A model generated the notes under the pieces. It searched no databases, was not told where the DNA came from, and saw only the letters and a list, made by a program, of their open reading frames with translations. From CAZKRL01 sp964555295 (GTDB taxonomy: Bacteria; Bacteroidota; Bacteroidia; Flavobacteriales_D; Sanyastnellaceae), in NCBI GenBank assembly GCA_964555295.1, contig CAZKRL010000001.1, positions 129,860 through 193,859 of the forward strand: a stretch of DNA of 64,000 bases, given 5' to 3'. Below, in pieces: positions 28,517 to 37,321 of this stretch. Made by a program: the position numbers and the translations under genes. Within the stretch, counting starts at the first letter, position 1, and each line of letters begins with the position of its first letter.

Positions 28517-28563
28517 TGCTCCAAAGCTAACGTAAAGATCAAGGAAGCTTCCGCGCGACTGAA

Positions 28564-29703
28564 TTATCTATTGAATACTGCACAAACGATGTCGAGGGCC
28601 CGTTGTATCTCCTCGCGGGTATTGTATCTGCCAAAAGAGAATCGAATGCTAGCACAATCAGCTTTCAATGCACCGATTGCAGCCAGCACATGTGATCCTT
28701 TCGAAGCGCCGCTGCTGCATGCGCTGCCGCCACTGCAAGCTATACCCTCGAGATCGAGAAGGAACAGCAACATATCAGAATGATGAGACGGTGGAAATGT
28801 GACGTTCAATACTGTATACAAACTATTGTCGTCGGCAGACTCTCCATTGAAAGTGATCCCGGGAATTCTCTCGATTAAACCGTCGCGCATCATTTGCTTC
28901 AGGCCCTGGATATGAGCGCGATGCTCAACCAACTCGGCATAGGCCAGTTCCAGGGCTCTTGCCATACCAACAATGGAATGCAAATTTTCGGTTCCTCCGC
29001 GAATACCGCGCTCCTGCCCCCCACCAGAAATCACGGAGTCACCTTTGATGCCATCACGGATATACATAAAGCCAACTCCCTTGGGGCCATGAAATTTATG
29101 GGCCGACGCATTGATGATATCTACCTGCAATTGCCCCATGTCAAAAGTGTAATGCCCCATGGTTTGCACGGTATCACTATGAAACACCGCGCCATATTTT
29201 TTACACAACTCACCTGCCTTCGGCAATGAGAGCAAATTTGCGATTTCATTATTCGCATGCATCAGCGAAACGAAAGCTCTGGGGCCCGACTGCAATAATT
29301 CCTCTAAGTGTTGCAGATTCACGACACCCGTATTGTCGACGTGCACCAATTGCAGGGGGATATGATGAGTCGCCTCATGCATTTCAGCGGTCTTAATCAC
29401 TGCACTATGCTCTATGGCTGTAGTAATGATTCTTTCGCAACCACAGCCGGAGAGGGCAAACCGCATCGCCGTATTATCGGCCTCTGTGCCACCGCTGGTA
29501 AATACGATTTCAGAAGGCTTACAATGAATGAGCGCTGCAATCTTTCTGCGCGATTGTTCGAGCAGTGATTTCGACTTTCGGCCGAATGCGTGTGTACTGG
29601 AAGGATTGCCATAGTAGTTGCGCATCACATCGGTCACGGCATCCATTACCTCAGGAGCAATGGCTGTAGTGGCGGCATTATCGAGATAGATCGCAGGCCT
29701 CAT
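28564..29703 (-). CDS. cysteine desulfurase (NifS/IscS family)
   Basis: 379-residue fold-type I PLP enzyme. The start MRPAIYLDNAATTAI is typical of IscS/NifS. The PLP lysine is in NASAHKFHGPKG, and the active-site Cys is in the loop GSACSSGASKGSHVL near residue 327. It removes sulfur from cysteine as an enzyme persulfide for iron-sulfur clusters, thiamine or tRNA thiolation. The short loop with GSACSSG followed by nine or so residues resembles the group II/I boundary forms; no IscU or SufE gene is adjacent. Its ATG overlaps the stop of the GlmM-like gene by 4 bases, so the pair is translationally coupled. Confidence 0.93.
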   Translation of the reverse strand: MRPAIYLDNAATTAIAPEVMDAVTDVMRNYYGNPSSTHAFGRKSKSLLEQSRRKIAALIHCKPSEIVFTSGGTEADNTAMRFALSGCGCERIITTAIEHSAVIKTAEMHEATHHIPLQLVHVDNTGVVNLQHLEELLQSGPRAFVSLMHANNEIANLLSLPKAGELCKKYGAVFHSDTVQTMGHYTFDMGQLQVDIINASAHKFHGPKGVGFMYIRDGIKGDSVISGGGQERGIRGGTENLHSIVGMARALELAYAELVEHRAHIQGLKQMMRDGLIERIPGITFNGESADDNSLYTVLNVTFPPSHHSDMLLFLLDLEGIACSGGSACSSGASKGSHVLAAIGALKADCASIRFSFGRYNTREEIQRALDIVCAVFNR

Positions 29704-31088
29704 ACAGCAAGAATTTTTTTGACGGTATGCATCACTGATGTGGCGAGCGCTTGTGCATCCTCACATGTGCGATGTTCTGCGATTACGCGCACTATAGGTT
29801 CCGTATTGCTTTTCCGCAAATGCACCCAACCCTCAGCAAAATCGAGCTTTACACCATCGATGGTATTTACTTCGGCCTCTGGAAACTGTGCGATAACTTT
29901 CTCAAGTATCTCATCAATGGCCACTGACGGATCAAGTTCCAGTTTTTCCTTTACGATTTCATACTTCGGATACTGGTTGCGCAAGGCGGTCATCGACATC
30001 TTCTTTCTTGCCAAATGTGAGAGAAACAATGCTATGCCGGCAAGTGCATCACGACCGTAATGTGCATCCGGGAAAATCACCCCACCATTTCCCTCACCTC
30101 CAATGACAGCGTTTGTCTCCTTCATTTTTTTGACCACATTCACTTCACCCACTGCCGCCGCGCAGTATTGGCCTCCATGTTGCAAAGTAACATCCCGCAA
30201 TGCGCGCGAGCTACTGAGGTTCGAAACTGTATTACCCTTGCGATTCGACAAGACATAATCTGCGACGGCTACGAGGGTATATTCTTCTCCAAAAGCACTG
30301 CCATCTTCACAAACCAGCGCGAGTCGATCCACATCGGGATCTACTGCAATGCCCAACGTGCAGTGCTTCGACGTTACGAGATTTCCGAGGTCTTTGAGAT
30401 GCTCTGGCAATGGTTCTGGATTGTGTGCGAAGTTTCCGCTGGTATCACCGTGAACGATTTCAATATCATTCACTCCAAGAGCTTTGAGCAACGCAGGAAC
30501 GTAGATAGATCCGGAAGAATTGACTGCATCGACGCCTACTTTGAAGCCCGCCTTTGCAATGGCTTCTTTATCGACCATTGGCAAAGACAAAATCAACTGG
30601 AGATGACGACCAAGAAAATCATACTCTTCAATTTTACCGAGTTGAAAGACATCTGAGTATACTACTTCATTCGAATCAGCAATGGCAAGCAACTCTTGTC
30701 CAAGCTCTGCCGAGATGAATTCTCCCTTTGAGTTCAGAAGTTTCAGCGCATTCCACTGCACCGGGTTATGACTTGCTGTAATAATGATACCACCATCTGC
30801 ACTGAGATCTTTCACCGCCACCTCAACAGAAGGGGTAGTGCTCAAACCGAGATTGATAACGGAAGCACCCATTGCAGATAGTGTTTGGGACATGAGAGAA
30901 GACACCATTGCGCCGCTGATACGGGCATCGCGACCTACGACAATTTTTATTGAGGCCTTGCCCATTTCACGTTGCATGATGTGGCAGTAGGCCGATGTAT
31001 ATCGCACGATATCCATCGGTGTGAGAGCATCGCCCGCACGACCGCCGATAGTTCCCCGTATTCCGGAAATAGATTTTATCAGTGTCAT
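29700..31088 (-). CDS. glmM: phosphoglucosamine mutase / phosphohexomutase (GlmM type)
   Basis: 462 residues from ATG 31088 (MTLIKSISGIRGTIGG). The upstream in-frame ATG would add six residues and is unlikely. Active-site phosphoserine motif TASHNPVQWNALKLL near residue 96, metal-binding DPDVDRLALV near residue 245, sugar-binding GGEGNGGVI and the C-terminal phosphate site RKSNTEPIVRVIAE. It isomerises glucosamine-6-phosphate to the 1-phosphate for UDP-GlcNAc. A phosphomannomutase role is also possible, because in Bacteroidota one such enzyme may serve several sugars. A -7-like TACATTTG lies just upstream. Confidence 0.9.
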   Translation of the reverse strand: MTLIKSISGIRGTIGGRAGDALTPMDIVRYTSAYCHIMQREMGKASIKIVVGRDARISGAMVSSLMSQTLSAMGASVINLGLSTTPSVEVAVKDLSADGGIIITASHNPVQWNALKLLNSKGEFISAELGQELLAIADSNEVVYSDVFQLGKIEEYDFLGRHLQLILSLPMVDKEAIAKAGFKVGVDAVNSSGSIYVPALLKALGVNDIEIVHGDTSGNFAHNPEPLPEHLKDLGNLVTSKHCTLGIAVDPDVDRLALVCEDGSAFGEEYTLVAVADYVLSNRKGNTVSNLSSSRALRDVTLQHGGQYCAAAVGEVNVVKKMKETNAVIGGEGNGGVIFPDAHYGRDALAGIALFLSHLARKKMSMTALRNQYPKYEIVKEKLELDPSVAIDEILEKVIAQFPEAEVNTIDGVKLDFAEGWVHLRKSNTEPIVRVIAEHRTCEDAQALATSVMHTVKKILAV

Positions 31089-31103
31089 AATTGTAAGTCG
31101 GTT

Positions 31104-31111
31104 CAAATGTA
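31104..31111 (-). promoter_or_regulatory. candidate -7 element of the glmM promoter
   Basis: On the minus strand the bases read TACATTTG, an exact match to the Bacteroidota -7 consensus TAnnTTTG. They lie 15 bases before the chosen glmM ATG, which supports that start. No good -33 TTTG is found at the normal distance, so the assignment is moderate. Confidence 0.4.
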
Positions 31112-31172
31112 TTGTATTGCGCCAATACCATAAGTCGGTGGATTACTTTCGTTGTTTTTCACAAACCCTCAA

Positions 31173-31775
31173 ATGAATTTCCTGGCGCACATGTACTTGT
31201 CTTTTGGTGATAAGGAAATTCTCACCGGACAGTTCATTGCTGATGAGGTGAGAGGAAGCACATTTGAAGGTATTGCGATGCCGGTTGTTGAGGGAATTAG
31301 ATTGCATCGTTTCATCGATGATTTTACCGATCACCATCCCGAGAACTCAAAACTCCGTGCGTTGATACGACCACACTTGAGCCTACTTTCTCCTGTAGCG
31401 ATGGATGTTTGGTACGATCATTTGCTGGCGCGGGAATGGCCGCAATTTCATGATTTGCCGCTCCAGGATTTCATTTCGGAGTCGACCAGCGCCCTGCGTT
31501 CCATGTCAGATCATCTCCCCGAAAAATCTGCGCATCGTCTGCAGCTTATGATCAAGCACAATTGGCTCTTGAAGTATGCTACAACCGAGGGAATTCAAAC
31601 CACATTCGAGATGATGGCCAAGCGTTATCCATTTGCCGCCAAGCTTTCCCTCGCCCCAAAAATTTGGTCCATGATGCAAAAAAATATCGAGGAATCCTTC
31701 TTTGCGTTCATCCCTGACTTAATTTCAGCCGCTGAAATGAAAATTGCCTGTCGTAAAACCGACGGGACAAAATGA
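31173..31775 (+). CDS. acpH: acyl carrier protein phosphodiesterase
   Basis: 200 residues from ATG 31173 (MNFLAHMYLSFGD). A TTG start 7 codons earlier exists but gives no homologous residues. The family signature is direct: NFLAH at the start, GQFIADEVRG, the metal-site IRLHRFIDDFTDHHP and DVWYDHLLAREW, which belong to the HD-domain-like AcpH (DUF479) family. AcpH removes the 4'-phosphopantetheine arm from holo-acyl carrier protein. Cytosolic. It is divergent from glmM across 84 bases. The next gene begins close to its stop. Confidence 0.92.
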   Translation: MNFLAHMYLSFGDKEILTGQFIADEVRGSTFEGIAMPVVEGIRLHRFIDDFTDHHPENSKLRALIRPHLSLLSPVAMDVWYDHLLAREWPQFHDLPLQDFISESTSALRSMSDHLPEKSAHRLQLMIKHNWLLKYATTEGIQTTFEMMAKRYPFAAKLSLAPKIWSMMQKNIEESFFAFIPDLISAAEMKIACRKTDGTK

Positions 31776-31782
31776 ATTTGTA

Positions 31783-32595
31783 GTGAGAAATCGTTTTTTT
31801 TATACGCTCTTGTTCCGAACTACCCTCATGCTCTCCCTAAGCTTGATTGCTATTGGGTTAACAGCAGGTAATATCGTTATTGAAGGTCGGTACCAAAAAA
31901 AGAACATTTTTGTGGTCAACGCCAATGCACCGGATGGTGTAGGATTTTGCATCTATCAAATCACCGTCAATAGCTTAGTAACCAGTGACGATGTAAATAC
32001 GCAGGCATTTGAAATTGATTTATCGCTCTATAAATTCAAAGTAGGTGATCCCGTAACAGTGATTATCAAGCATAAAGACGGATGTGTTCCAAGAATACTA
32101 AATCCCGGAGCTTTAGAGCCATCACCATCGTTTGAATGTCAGCGCATTGAATGTTCCCGCACCGGAAATCTCACGTGGGAAACTATAAATGAGCAAGGAA
32201 AAATTGCATTCACGATTCAACAATATAAATGGAATAAGTGGGTATCTATCGGAGAGTTGATGGGCAACGGAACACCCAGCAAGAACAGTTACAATTTTCA
32301 GGTACAGCTCACCAGCGGTGCAAATCGTTTCAGGGTAGTTCAGAAAAGTTTCGATGGAGAATTGCGCAAGTCACAAAACTGTGATATCCAAAGCGATGTG
32401 GAACCTGTGGCTATGCGCTACGACAAAAAATCGAGGAAGATTTCCTTTACTGCTGAAACCAATTTTGAGTTGTACAATTCTTTTGGTCAAATCGTAAAGA
32501 GGGGTCGGGGCATAGAGGTTGATTGCCTGCCATTACCCAAAGGCGATTACTTCATCAGTTACGATTGCAAGACTGACAAAATCATCAGAAAATAA
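31783..32595 (+). CDS. exported protein of unknown function with sorting-domain-like tail
   Basis: No family recognised. I chose the GTG at 31783, which yields a signal peptide beginning MRNRFFYTLLFRTTLMLSLSLIAIGLTAG. An ATG at 31828 and a TTG at 31744 are alternatives. The mature part contains five to six cysteines in pairs (FECQRIECSRTG, QNCDIQ, DCLPLP, SYDC), suggesting disulfides. The last ~45 residues (FELYNSFGQIVKRGRG, LPKGDYFISYD, KIIRK) have the strand pattern of a T9SS type A sorting domain. Secretion by the type IX system is therefore likely but not certain. Located 10 bases before an exported lipoprotein gene. Confidence 0.65.
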   Translation: MRNRFFYTLLFRTTLMLSLSLIAIGLTAGNIVIEGRYQKKNIFVVNANAPDGVGFCIYQITVNSLVTSDDVNTQAFEIDLSLYKFKVGDPVTVIIKHKDGCVPRILNPGALEPSPSFECQRIECSRTGNLTWETINEQGKIAFTIQQYKWNKWVSIGELMGNGTPSKNSYNFQVQLTSGANRFRVVQKSFDGELRKSQNCDIQSDVEPVAMRYDKKSRKISFTAETNFELYNSFGQIVKRGRGIEVDCLPLPKGDYFISYDCKTDKIIRK

Positions 32596-32604
32596 TATTC
32601 TGCA

Positions 32605-33270
32605 ATGAGTGCCCGGCTCAGCACAACCCCTATTCTTGCATGCTTATCAGTTCTGTTTTTCATTTCTTCCTGCAAGAAAAATAACGACAATTCGCTCAAC
32701 ATAGCAGGAAAAGTAGTGAGCGGGCAAACGGGATTGGCGCAGGAAGGAGTATACATTTCACTCGAGAAAAAATCAGTTCAAGGCAACACCTATTCAGCTG
32801 CCTTCACGACAGCGGCAACAGCCATAAGCGAAAGCTCTGGTGAATTTGAACTTTCCTTTCCGCGAGAGAATTTCTCTGATTTGCGCATAGCAGCATCCAA
32901 ACCGGGATACCTTACCCGTTACTTCCCCATATCACCAACAGCTCTTTCCCCAGAAAACCCATTCATTACCATTTTAGACATATTCGAACGGTCAGAAGTT
33001 ATAGTGCGAATAAGAAGTATGGCTCCCTTTGATCAAGGCGACAAGTTAAATTTCACGTTCATCAGAACTGACTTTGACTGTGCATGCTGCAAGAATGGCT
33101 GGCAGAGTTTTGACGCAACACAACTCGACACCTCATTGAATTGCTTGGTGTACGGCAATCGCTGGCTACAATACGAGGTTCAGATATACAACGCGGTGAA
33201 TGATACCATCTATAGAGACAGCGTATTTTGTGCGACTTCATCAACCGGATTCATTGAATTAGAGTACTAG
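32605..33270 (+). CDS. putative lipoprotein with carboxypeptidase-regulatory-like domain
   Basis: 221 residues. The N-terminus TPILACLSVLFFISSCKKNND is a lipoprotein signal with a cysteine near residue 24 after a hydrophobic run; SCKK is a common Bacteroidota lipobox. A carboxypeptidase regulatory-like domain follows (GKVVSGQTGLAQEGVYISLE, GEFELSFP, ASKPGYLTRYFP). A C-terminal region has a clustered CACC motif (DFDCACCKNGW). The role is unknown; anchoring to the outer membrane is inferred. Its ATG is 10 bases after the upstream gene, suggesting one transcript. It is convergent with the transporter gene, with a 5-base gap. Confidence 0.7.
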   Translation: MSARLSTTPILACLSVLFFISSCKKNNDNSLNIAGKVVSGQTGLAQEGVYISLEKKSVQGNTYSAAFTTAATAISESSGEFELSFPRENFSDLRIAASKPGYLTRYFPISPTALSPENPFITILDIFERSEVIVRIRSMAPFDQGDKLNFTFIRTDFDCACCKNGWQSFDATQLDTSLNCLVYGNRWLQYEVQIYNAVNDTIYRDSVFCATSSTGFIELEY

Positions 33271-33275
33271 CCCGT

Positions 33276-34616
33276 TTAATTTTTAGTGATAGGAGCAACG
33301 TCATCCTCAGGCACACGGCGCGTTAAAACACCAGCAATAATTAGTAATATACCTCCAAGAGCCACGGCATACATCCGCTGACCTCCCAAAATATTTTCCA
33401 TAATCCAACCAAAGAAAATTGAGGCAATGATTTCTGGTAAGACAATAAAGAAATTGAAAATCCCCATATAAATTCCAATCTTATCGGCAGGCAAGCATCC
33501 TGCAAGCATGCTATAGGGCATTGACAAAATACTCGCCCAGGCGATACCTACTGCGGTCATTACCAAAAAAAGAAATGGCGATTGATCTTCACCGTGGATA
33601 AATAGAATGCCAATCAAACCTATGCCTCCGATAGACAGGCACAATTGATGCGTGTACTTATTACCCATTTTTCTCGCGATTAGCGGCAGCAACATGGCCA
33701 CAAGAAAGGTAGCAATATTCTGAACGGCGTATGTTAGACCAGCTAATTCAGTGCCTTGACCATAAAGGGCGCGTTGAACATCATCGCCTTTGGCCATTCC
33801 GCCAAAAACATCTACGCCCACAGCCGGAGTGTAATAAAACCACATAAGAAACAAACCCGGCCAGGTCAGAAATTGCACCAAAGCAAGACGCTTCATTTTC
33901 CTTGGCATGTGAGTGATGGCATAGGTAATTTCCTGGATACCAGCACCAAAACCTTTCCTGCGCTCTCTTGCCTTATCCCGGGCAGGGATTTCTTGTGGCG
34001 GATATTCCTTCGAAGTAAGTATGGTGTACAATACAAAAAGAAAAAATGCAGCGGCACCGATGTAAAAACTATACCTGACATTCATAGGTATGCCGTCTGA
34101 ATCCGAATCCTTCATATCCATCCAATTGGTGAAAATCCATGGAAGTGCGCTGGCTATGGCAGAGCCTAAACCAATAAACAAGCTCTGCATACTGAAACCT
34201 TGCGTACGTTGCTCTTCGGGAAGTTTATCGGCCACAAAAGCACGGAAGGGCTCCATAGAAATATTGATGGAAGAATCAAGAATCCACAATAATCCTGCAG
34301 CCATCCATAGTTCACTGCATTGTGGCATAAGCACCAACGCTATTGAGCTCAAAACCGCACCTATGAAAAAATAAGGCCGACGTCGGCCAAAAGTTGGGTG
34401 CCAAGTGTGATCACTCATATAACCAACAATGGGCTGAACGATCAGGCCTGTAAGAGGTGCAGCAAGCCACAACATCGGAATATCCTCAGGTTTAGCATCC
34501 AGAAACTCGTAGATCGAACTCATATTGGCCATTTGCAGACCCCATCCGAACTGAATCCCCATAAATCCAAAACTCATATTCCAGACTTGCCAAAAACTCA
34601 ATCTTGGTTTTTCCAT
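33276..34616 (-). CDS. MFS transporter of the SLC45 (sugar) type
   Basis: 446 residues from ATG 34616 (MEKPRLSFWQVWNMSFGFMGIQFGWGLQ); the frame is open further upstream but that part is not family-like. Twelve hydrophobic segments are spread along the protein. Diagnostic pieces are the N-terminal GIQFGWGLQMANMSSIYEFL, the PIVGYMSDHTWHPTFGRRRPYFFIG motif in loop 2-3 (in parts) and EPFRAFVADKLPEEQRTQGF in loop 4-5, as in SLC45/GPH sucrose symporters. Likely imports a disaccharide or other sugar. It is divergent from the MacB-like permease; the shared 169-base intergenic contains an inverted repeat. Confidence 0.85.
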   Translation of the reverse strand: MEKPRLSFWQVWNMSFGFMGIQFGWGLQMANMSSIYEFLDAKPEDIPMLWLAAPLTGLIVQPIVGYMSDHTWHPTFGRRRPYFFIGAVLSSIALVLMPQCSELWMAAGLLWILDSSINISMEPFRAFVADKLPEEQRTQGFSMQSLFIGLGSAIASALPWIFTNWMDMKDSDSDGIPMNVRYSFYIGAAAFFLFVLYTILTSKEYPPQEIPARDKARERRKGFGAGIQEITYAITHMPRKMKRLALVQFLTWPGLFLMWFYYTPAVGVDVFGGMAKGDDVQRALYGQGTELAGLTYAVQNIATFLVAMLLPLIARKMGNKYTHQLCLSIGGIGLIGILFIHGEDQSPFLFLVMTAVGIAWASILSMPYSMLAGCLPADKIGIYMGIFNFFIVLPEIIASIFFGWIMENILGGQRMYAVALGGILLIIAGVLTRRVPEDDVAPITKN

Positions 34617-34648
34617 TGTAATGTTAATGTGACGGCAATATATAGTAA

Positions 34649-34663
34649 GTGTAGTAACTACAC
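34649..34663. promoter_or_regulatory. inverted repeat, candidate operator between divergent genes
   Basis: GTGTAG and CTACAC form a perfect 6-base inverted repeat separated by TAA. It is 33 bases upstream of the SLC45-type transporter start, inside the divergent intergenic of 34617-34785. Operator function for a sugar-responsive regulator is a guess; no regulator gene is adjacent. Confidence 0.35.
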
Positions 34664-34785
34664 ACATACCGCTTTGAAAATGCCATGGATGAATTATCTC
34701 CACACTCAATATGTTTGTTGGGCTTGAGCAAATCAGATCCCGCATGATTGAATCTATAAGAGATCATTTGTTTTAGCTTCGCCCT

Positions 34786-36030
34786 ATGGTATTGAAAATG
34801 CTCCGTGAGAGCCTTTCCTTCGCGGGTCACTCCTTGGTGCAAAATCGTTTGCGCACAATGCTCTCCCTTCTGGGTGTAACCATCGGTATATTCTCTATCA
34901 TTTTCGTGCTCAGTGTGGTTGACAGTATGGAGGCAGAAATGAAAGCCAGTTTTGACATGATTGGATCCGACGTGATGTTCATCCAAAAGTGGCCAATGAG
35001 CCCTGAAGACGGCGCCGCACAATATGAATGGTGGAAGTATATGCAGCGCCGACCTCCCGCCTATCGCGATATGGTGCGACTTGAGAAGCGCATGGAGAAT
35101 GCAAGTGCTCTCGCATTTTCCAACGGCTCTATGTGCAACGTTTTTCATGGCAACAGTTCATTTGAAAACGCCAACCTCTCTGGTGTCACCTATAACTACC
35201 GCGAGACAGTGGCCGTGCGCATTGGCACAGGCAGATATTTTACAAGAGAAGAATGTGAAGCAGGCAATAACATTTGTATGATTGGTCTGCCACTAAGCAT
35301 CCAGTTATTCGGAACGGACAACCCCATTGGAAGGGAAATAAAAATTGACGGACTTGCAGCTACTGTAATTGGGGTGTTCGAAAAGGAAGGAACCTCTCTT
35401 TTTGGCGATGGCTTTGACTATACAGTTATGGTTCCATATCCCTTCTCCACACGACTTATCCCTGGCGACAATGAAGACACGCAGATTGTTGTTAAAGCTG
35501 CTGCCGGAGTGACCAACGAAGACATGCGAGGCGAAGTGATTCAAATTTTTCGTGAGGTGCGCGGAGTTAAACCACGGGAAGAAAAAGATTTTTCGATCAT
35601 CGAAGCAGCTATGATCAATGAAATGGTGGATGGTATTATTGCCGTATTCAATATCGTTGGCGTGGTTATCGGCATCTTCGCTATCCTAGTGGGCGCTTTC
35701 AGTATAGCCAATATCATGTTCGTTTCCGTTTCAGAGCGAACCCACATCATTGGTATTCAAAAAGCACTTGGCGCGAAAAACTATTTTATTCTCGTGCAAT
35801 TTCTGGCTGAATCAACCATGCTCTGCGTAATCGGAGGCGCGATTGGATTATTGGCTGTATGGCTGGTTTCAATAATCCTGACTGCACTGATCGACTTTCA
35901 ATTCATCCTTCCCTTGGCCAGAATTTTTCTGGGAATCACCATATCGGTTGCCGTTGGTATTGTTGCAGGCATTATACCCGCCATGAAAGCTGCGTTCATG
36001 AATCCGGTGGATGCTATTCGCTCGAACTGA
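34786..36030 (+). CDS. MacB/FtsX-like ABC transporter permease
   Basis: 414 residues. N-terminal helix (MLSLLGVTIGIFSIIFVLSVVDSM, in parts), then a periplasmic MacB_PCD domain (residues about 50-270). The C-terminal FtsX domain has three helices, the first ending ISVSERTHIIGIQKALGAKN (in parts), a conserved segment in this family. Such permeases pair with a separate LolD/MacB-type ATPase and export lipoproteins, peptides or drugs by mechanotransmission. The ATPase gene is not in the window. The 3' end overlaps the convergent queA gene by 17 bases. Confidence 0.9.
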   Translation: MVLKMLRESLSFAGHSLVQNRLRTMLSLLGVTIGIFSIIFVLSVVDSMEAEMKASFDMIGSDVMFIQKWPMSPEDGAAQYEWWKYMQRRPPAYRDMVRLEKRMENASALAFSNGSMCNVFHGNSSFENANLSGVTYNYRETVAVRIGTGRYFTREECEAGNNICMIGLPLSIQLFGTDNPIGREIKIDGLAATVIGVFEKEGTSLFGDGFDYTVMVPYPFSTRLIPGDNEDTQIVVKAAAGVTNEDMRGEVIQIFREVRGVKPREEKDFSIIEAAMINEMVDGIIAVFNIVGVVIGIFAILVGAFSIANIMFVSVSERTHIIGIQKALGAKNYFILVQFLAESTMLCVIGGAIGLLAVWLVSIILTALIDFQFILPLARIFLGITISVAVGIVAGIIPAMKAAFMNPVDAIRSN

Positions 36031-37219
36031 TCCAGAGCAACGAGCTATCACCATAACTCAGAAACCGATAATCATTTCTCATTGCCTCATCATAAATACT
36101 TTTCCATTGATTTCCCGTGGCAGCAGCAACGAGCAAAATAAGAGTGCTGCCGGGCTGATGAAAATTGGTTATCAATCCGTCGCAGATTCGCATTCGATAG
36201 CCAGGTGCAATCATAAGTGAAGTTGACGCACTGAGCGTGTGTAAATCTCGCATCTTCATCCATTGTATCAGCGCACTCAACGCCTGATGCTTTGTAGGTT
36301 TTTCATAATCATCATAAGGTTCCCACTGACCAATGACATGGGCTTCATCCTGCGCCATACCGAGCCCAATTTTTCTTCCCAGCCAATACAAACTTTCAAG
36401 AGTGCGCATGGCTGTAGTTCCCACCGCTATGTTTCTTCCATCCGTCATACAACTTTCAATCGTTGCCAATGGAATAGAAAACGGCTCTGAATGCATATCG
36501 TGATCTTTCATTGTTTCCGACGTAACCGGTTTGAAAGTACCGGCCCCAACATGCAAACTCAATTCACGAATGGCAACACCCTCGTGGGGTAATTTCTGTA
36601 AGAGTTCGTCGTCAAAATGCAACGAAGCCGTAGGTGCCGCCACTGAACCTTCATAACGGGCAAATACCGTCTGATACCTTTCCCAATCACTCTCTACGGC
36701 ATCACGCTTGAAATATGGGGGAAGAGGAATCTTACCAAACGCAGTAAGCACATCAGAAAAACTGATCAATCCATGCCAGATAAATTGTATTCTAAATCTG
36801 CCCTCTTCCCTGCCCACAATCTGTGCAGAGAGTTCCGCACCCTGATTGCGAATGTGAAGCGTCTCATCATCGCGCCATTTGCGAGCACCTCCTACCAAAC
36901 AATACCAAATGCACTGGCCGTTGGAGACCATGCTTTGCTCAATACTAACACCTGCAGGTTCGAGACAAAAGACCTCGATGGCACCGCCATTTCGATTATG
37001 AAACAACAACCGCGCAGGAATAACCTTGGTATGATTGAGAAAAAGTGTATCTCCTGCCTGTAGCTCATCACTCAAACAGTAAAAGTGAGAATGGCGTATT
37101 TGACCTTTATTCCATACCAATAATTTCGAATCACTTCGCCTCTCCAATGGCCAAGCAGCAATGCGGCTTTCCGGCAGATCGTAGTGATAAAGCGCTGCTC
37201 TGATGTCCCTGGGATCCAT
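36014..37219 (-). CDS. queA: S-adenosylmethionine:tRNA ribosyltransferase-isomerase QueA
   Basis: 401 residues from the ATG at 37219 (MDPRDIRAALYHYDLPESRIA); the frame continues upstream but without family-like residues. Family features seen: YDLPESRIAAWPLERRSDSKLL, DTLFLNHTKVIPARL, the AAPTASLHF motif, ELSLHVGAGTFKPV and the C-terminal LITNFHQPGSTLILLVAAATG. QueA transfers and isomerises the ribosyl moiety of SAM to 7-aminomethyl-deazaguanine in tRNA, making epoxyqueuosine. The protein carries an insertion near residues 270-310 relative to the typical 340-360-residue enzyme, a feature I believe is common in Bacteroidota QueA. Cytosolic. Confidence 0.93.
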   Translation of the reverse strand: MDPRDIRAALYHYDLPESRIAAWPLERRSDSKLLVWNKGQIRHSHFYCLSDELQAGDTLFLNHTKVIPARLLFHNRNGGAIEVFCLEPAGVSIEQSMVSNGQCIWYCLVGGARKWRDDETLHIRNQGAELSAQIVGREEGRFRIQFIWHGLISFSDVLTAFGKIPLPPYFKRDAVESDWERYQTVFARYEGSVAAPTASLHFDDELLQKLPHEGVAIRELSLHVGAGTFKPVTSETMKDHDMHSEPFSIPLATIESCMTDGRNIAVGTTAMRTLESLYWLGRKIGLGMAQDEAHVIGQWEPYDDYEKPTKHQALSALIQWMKMRDLHTLSASTSLMIAPGYRMRICDGLITNFHQPGSTLILLVAAATGNQWKSIYDEAMRNDYRFLSYGDSSLLWISSSE

Positions 37220-37321
37220 AATAAAGGCAGCAAAAGAAATACAGTAATCCATATCGCACATAAGGTTTTCCCACTTTCGTGATTGTACTTTCACCGCGAT
37301 GAAATCAACTACGACAAATAC

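Noticed and set aside
28522..28529. TAGCTTTG on the minus strand as a promoter -7 box of the two-helix membrane protein gene
   Set aside because: Only 5 bases from the start codon and no -33 partner; a leaderless transcript is unlikely.
29590..30656. two plus-strand open frames opposite the desulfurase and mutase genes
   Set aside because: Antisense to conserved enzymes with intact motifs.
34624..35148. 174-codon minus-strand open frame opposite the MacB-like permease
   Set aside because: Antisense to a clear FtsX-family gene and its promoter; composition follows the complementary strand and no domain is seen.
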